From positions 1-6,690 of the forward strand of contig JAPPFU010000174.1 in assembly GCA_028875085.1 (NCBI GenBank): a stretch of DNA of 6,690 nucleotides. Direction: 5' to 3'. This document shows positions 5,201 through 6,690 of this stretch, piece after piece (the stretch's first letter is position 1; every line of letters begins with the position of its first letter). Under the pieces are notes generated by a model. It searched no databases. It had not been told where the DNA came from and saw nothing but the letters and a program-made list of their open reading frames with translations. A program made the position numbers and the translations under genes. Origin of the DNA: Chloroflexota bacterium (GTDB lineage: Bacteria > Chloroflexota > Dehalococcoidia > Lucifugimonadales > Australimonadaceae).

Positions 5201-6028
5201 CTACGGCAGGGCGAGGGGGGTGTCGTCGCGGTTGGCCCACTCGGCCATGGAGGCGTCGTACATGCAGACCCGCTCGTAGCCGAGCAGGGCGAGGACGAAC
5301 GCGCCGTGCGCCGCACGGATGCCGCCCTGTCAGTAGGTGTGCACCGTCTTGTCCGGCGTGATGCCGATGCGCTCGAGCGTCTCGCGCATGCACTCCGCCG
5401 GCGCGAACGTCCCGTCCTCTGCCATCACGTCCGACCACTCGAGGAAGGCGGCGCCGGGGACGTGGCCGGCGCGCGTGTTGCCGCGGTCGTTCTCGCCCGT
5501 GAACTCGGCCTCCGAGCGCGTGTCCCAGATGGCGGCGGAGGGGTCGCCGACGGCGGCCATGAGGCTGTCGGCAGTGGAGAGGACGGCGGCGTTGACGGCG
5601 GACGTGAAGGAGGCAGGCGGGACGGCGGCGGGCCTGTCGGTGGTTACGGGGCGGCCCTCGGCGGCCCACTTGTCGAAGCCGCCGTTGAGGACGCGGACGT
5701 TGTGGTGGCCGTAGTAGCGCAGCACCCACCAGAGGCGGGCGGCGTTAAGGGAGCGAGCGCTGTCGTAGGCGACGACCGGGGTGTCGTCGCCGATGCCGAG
5801 CGCCTCGAAGATCGCCTTCGCCTCGTCCGGGCCGGCGACGAAGCGGGAGTCGTCGGCGCTCTTGATGTAGTGGTGCGGCGGGCTGACGGCGCCGGGGATG
5901 CGCTCGGCGCGGGGCGGCTCGCCGGTGCGGACGCCCGAGTCGACGAGGCGCAGGTTAGGGTCGCCGAGGCGTTCGGCCAGCCAGTCGGTCTCGACCAGCA
6001 GGCCGGGGTTCGCGTAGCCCTGGGGCAT
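5201..6028 (-). CDS. Two-domain sulfurtransferase (rhodanese/SseA type) with in-frame UGA at the catalytic Cys; candidate selenoprotein
   Basis: Read through one TGA (5330-5332), this frame encodes 275 residues, the normal length for thiosulfate/3-mercaptopyruvate sulfurtransferases. These move a sulfane sulfur from a donor to cyanide or a thiol via a persulfide. The N-terminal rhodanese domain (about 8-128) is the inactive type, with VVAYDSARS where the loop cysteine would be and VRVLNGGFDKW after it. The C-terminal domain (about 155-275) has AAIWDTRSEAEFTG, AGHVPGAAFLEW, then THTY-[UGA233]-QGGIRAAH, where the family has C-Q-G-G-I-R-A-A-H. After the UGA, 41 of 42 codons end in G or C and family motifs continue (LLGYERVCMYD, AEWANR) to a TAG. 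Some tail residues are divergent (DASMAEWAN for the common DGSWAEWG). The start ATG has GGAGG 7 bases upstream. A SECIS-like hairpin follows the UGA. Alternatives are a nonsense mutation or a base error. Without readthrough the 232-residue product lacks its catalytic loop. Confidence 0.85.
5285..5329 (-). promoter_or_regulatory. Candidate bacterial SECIS hairpin directly after the in-frame UGA
   Basis: On the minus strand, CAGGGCG immediately after the UGA pairs perfectly with CGCCCTG 31 bases later (outer 7-bp stem). Inside, CCGTGC pairs perfectly with GCACGG (6 bp) and leaves the loop GGC at 5310-5312. The loop G is 18 bases downstream of the UGA. Known bacterial SECIS elements lie in the coding region just after the UGA, with an apical G roughly 16-37 bases away. 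The one codon in the 42-codon tail that does not end in G/C (CGT, Arg238) places its T in a stem pair with A. GC-rich DNA folds easily, so this is supportive rather than decisive. Confidence 0.6.
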
Positions 6029-6060
6029 TCGTCCGCCTCCGTTCGGTGGTGTGCGCCGCT

Positions 6061-6066
6061 AGTCTA
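6061..6066 (-). promoter_or_regulatory. Putative -10 box of the sulfurtransferase gene
   Basis: TAGACT on the minus strand, identical to the hexamer before the FKBP lipoprotein gene. Transcription would begin near 6054, about 26 bases before the ATG and upstream of the GGAGG at 6036-6040. No clear -35. It overlaps the glyS -10 by two bases. Confidence 0.4.
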
Positions 6067-6070
6067 TACT
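6065..6070 (+). promoter_or_regulatory. Putative -10 box of the glycyl-tRNA synthetase gene
   Basis: TATACT, identical to the epimerase -10. The implied leader of about 44 bases contains the AAGGAGG ribosome site and is too short for a T-box riboswitch. The -35 (TTCGGT, 17 bases upstream) is weak. Confidence 0.45.
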
Positions 6071-6108
6071 CTGCGCACGCTGCGCGCCGCCAGGCAGCGA
6101 ACCCGCCG

Positions 6109-6115
6109 AAGGAGG
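6109..6115 (+). promoter_or_regulatory. Ribosome binding site fixing a GTG start
   Basis: AAGGAGG followed by 5 bases and GTG at 6121. The next in-frame ATG (6157, residue 13) has no comparable site, so GTG is preferred as the glyS start. Confidence 0.75.
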
Positions 6116-6120
6116 CCGCC

Positions 6121-6690
6121 GTGGCCGATTCCCCTGCCCGCCTCGAACGCGTCGATATGGCCAAGATCGTGTCGCTGGCCAAGCGGCGCGGCTTCGTCTT
6201 TCCCGCTAGCGAGATCTACGGGGGCATCGGCTCCACGTGGGACTACGGGCCGCTGGGCGCGGAGCTGAAGCGTAACGTGAAGGACGCGTGGTGGCGCACG
6301 ATGGTTACGGAGCGGGACGACGTGGTGGGCCTCGACAGCGCCATCCTGCAGCATCCGAAAGTGTGGGAGGCGAGCGGTCACGCGGCGGGCTTCGCCGACC
6401 CGCTGGTCGAGTGCCCGGAGTGCCGTAAGCGCTACCGCGCCGACCATCTGGACGACCCGGAGCGCTGCCCGGACGACGGCGCGGCGCTGTCGGAGCCGCG
6501 GATGTTCAACCTGATGTTCAAGACGTTCGTGGGGCCGGTGGAGGACGAGGCGAGCCAGGCGTGGCTGCGTCCGGAGACGGCGCAGGGCATCTTCATCAAC
6601 TTCGACAACGTGCTGAATGCGACGCGGATGAAGCCGCCGTTCGGCATCGCGCAGATCGGCAAGTCCTTCCGCAACGAGATAACCCCCGGC
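6121..6690 (+). CDS. glyS: Glycine--tRNA ligase, single-chain (alpha2) type, 5' part (3' end outside window)
   Basis: The enzyme charges tRNA-Gly with glycine in the cytoplasm. The 190 visible residues run from a GTG start to the window edge with no stop, so the gene is truncated by the window only. Class II aminoacyl-tRNA synthetase features of the homodimeric GlyRS are clear: the start region IVSLAKRRGFVFPASEIYGG, then STWDYGPLGAELKRNV (motif 1 area), HPKVWEASGH, MFNLMFKT, RPETAQGIF (150-158) and the motif 2 start FGIAQIGKSFRNEITPG (174-190). A zinc-ribbon-like insert has C98, C101 and C116, with D119 where a fourth cysteine would be expected (CxxC...CxxD). This is not the alpha2-beta2 (GlyQ/GlyS) form. 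It is divergent from the sulfurtransferase gene, with 92 bases between starts. The symbol glyQS is also used for this type. Confidence 0.95.
   Translation, partial: MADSPARLERVDMAKIVSLAKRRGFVFPASEIYGGIGSTWDYGPLGAELKRNVKDAWWRTMVTERDDVVGLDSAILQHPKVWEASGHAAGFADPLVECPECRKRYRADHLDDPERCPDDGAALSEPRMFNLMFKTFVGPVEDEASQAWLRPETAQGIFINFDNVLNATRMKPPFGIAQIGKSFRNEITPG

Noticed and set aside
5330..5332. Reading the TGA as the true end of a 232-residue sulfurtransferase, or as a plain pseudogene
   Set aside because: The product would end just before its catalytic loop, while the next 42 codons keep frame, motifs and GC-rich third positions. A base-call error or a fresh mutation cannot be excluded from sequence alone, but recoding explains the exact position better.
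5330..5332. Genome-wide reassignment of UGA to an amino acid
   Set aside because: No other recognised gene in the window has an in-frame TGA, tryptophan is encoded by TGG, and the epimerase appears to stop at a TGA.
3849..5729. Long minus-strand open frame of 626 codons through the epimerase, peroxiredoxin and sulfurtransferase genes
   Set aside because: It is mostly antisense or out of frame to well-recognised genes, with Arg-rich low-complexity sequence and no ribosome site.
6071..6120. T-box riboswitch before glyS
   Set aside because: The leader is too short, and no T-box core sequence or terminator/antiterminator pair is visible.
4538..6268. Long plus-strand open frame of 576 codons through the peroxiredoxin and sulfurtransferase genes
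   Set aside because: It overlaps two recognised genes in other frames, has low-complexity Arg/Gly/Ala composition and no family motif. It is a GC-rich frame shadow.

Overview
The window is a roughly 70% GC bacterial chromosome segment with eight protein-coding genes, all single-gene or divergently paired units of housekeeping type. No tRNA, rRNA, CRISPR array or transposase is visible. The gene content (EVE-domain protein, GlmS, VOC protein, SlyD-like lipoprotein, nucleotide-sugar epimerase, Prx6-type peroxiredoxin, two-domain rhodanese, single-chain glycyl-tRNA synthetase) and the codon usage fit a free-living high-GC bacterium. My impression is of a Chloroflexota (Dehalococcoidia/SAR202-like) genome, but that is recognition by feel with low confidence.

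Layout: the 3' end of an EVE-domain gene (+) faces glmS (-), with only 10 bases between their stops. glmS is divergent from a VOC/glyoxalase-fold gene (+), which in turn faces an FKBP/SlyD-like lipoprotein gene (-) with 6 bases between. The lipoprotein gene is divergent from a UDP-glucuronate 4-epimerase-like gene (+), whose last codons run into a palindromic repeat. A cluster of further inverted repeats follows, then a 1-Cys peroxiredoxin gene (+) that ends in a clear intrinsic terminator. Facing it is a two-domain sulfurtransferase gene (-), divergent from the 5' part of a glycyl-tRNA synthetase gene (+) that runs off the window.

The most interesting object is the sulfurtransferase. Its reading frame is interrupted by a single UGA exactly at the position of the catalytic cysteine (family motif C-Q-G-G-I-R-A-A-H). 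The frame then continues for 42 well-conserved, GC3-rich codons to a TAG. Directly after the UGA the RNA can fold into a two-tier hairpin with GG at the start of its apical loop, about 18 bases downstream, as in bacterial SECIS elements. The best reading is a selenocysteine-containing rhodanese/SseA protein of 275 residues that a standard gene caller would cut to 232 residues and strip of its active site. It is the only in-frame UGA inside the recognised genes, so genome-wide UGA reassignment is unlikely.

Other points of note: six of the seven complete gene ends use TAG, unusual for a GC-rich genome. glmS and the epimerase have a -10-like hexamer exactly 8 bases before ATG and no Shine-Dalgarno sequence, suggesting leaderless mRNAs, whereas the other starts have strong GGAGG sites. 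Promoter -10 boxes share a TAGNCT/TATACT form, and the sulfurtransferase/glyS promoters overlap back to back.
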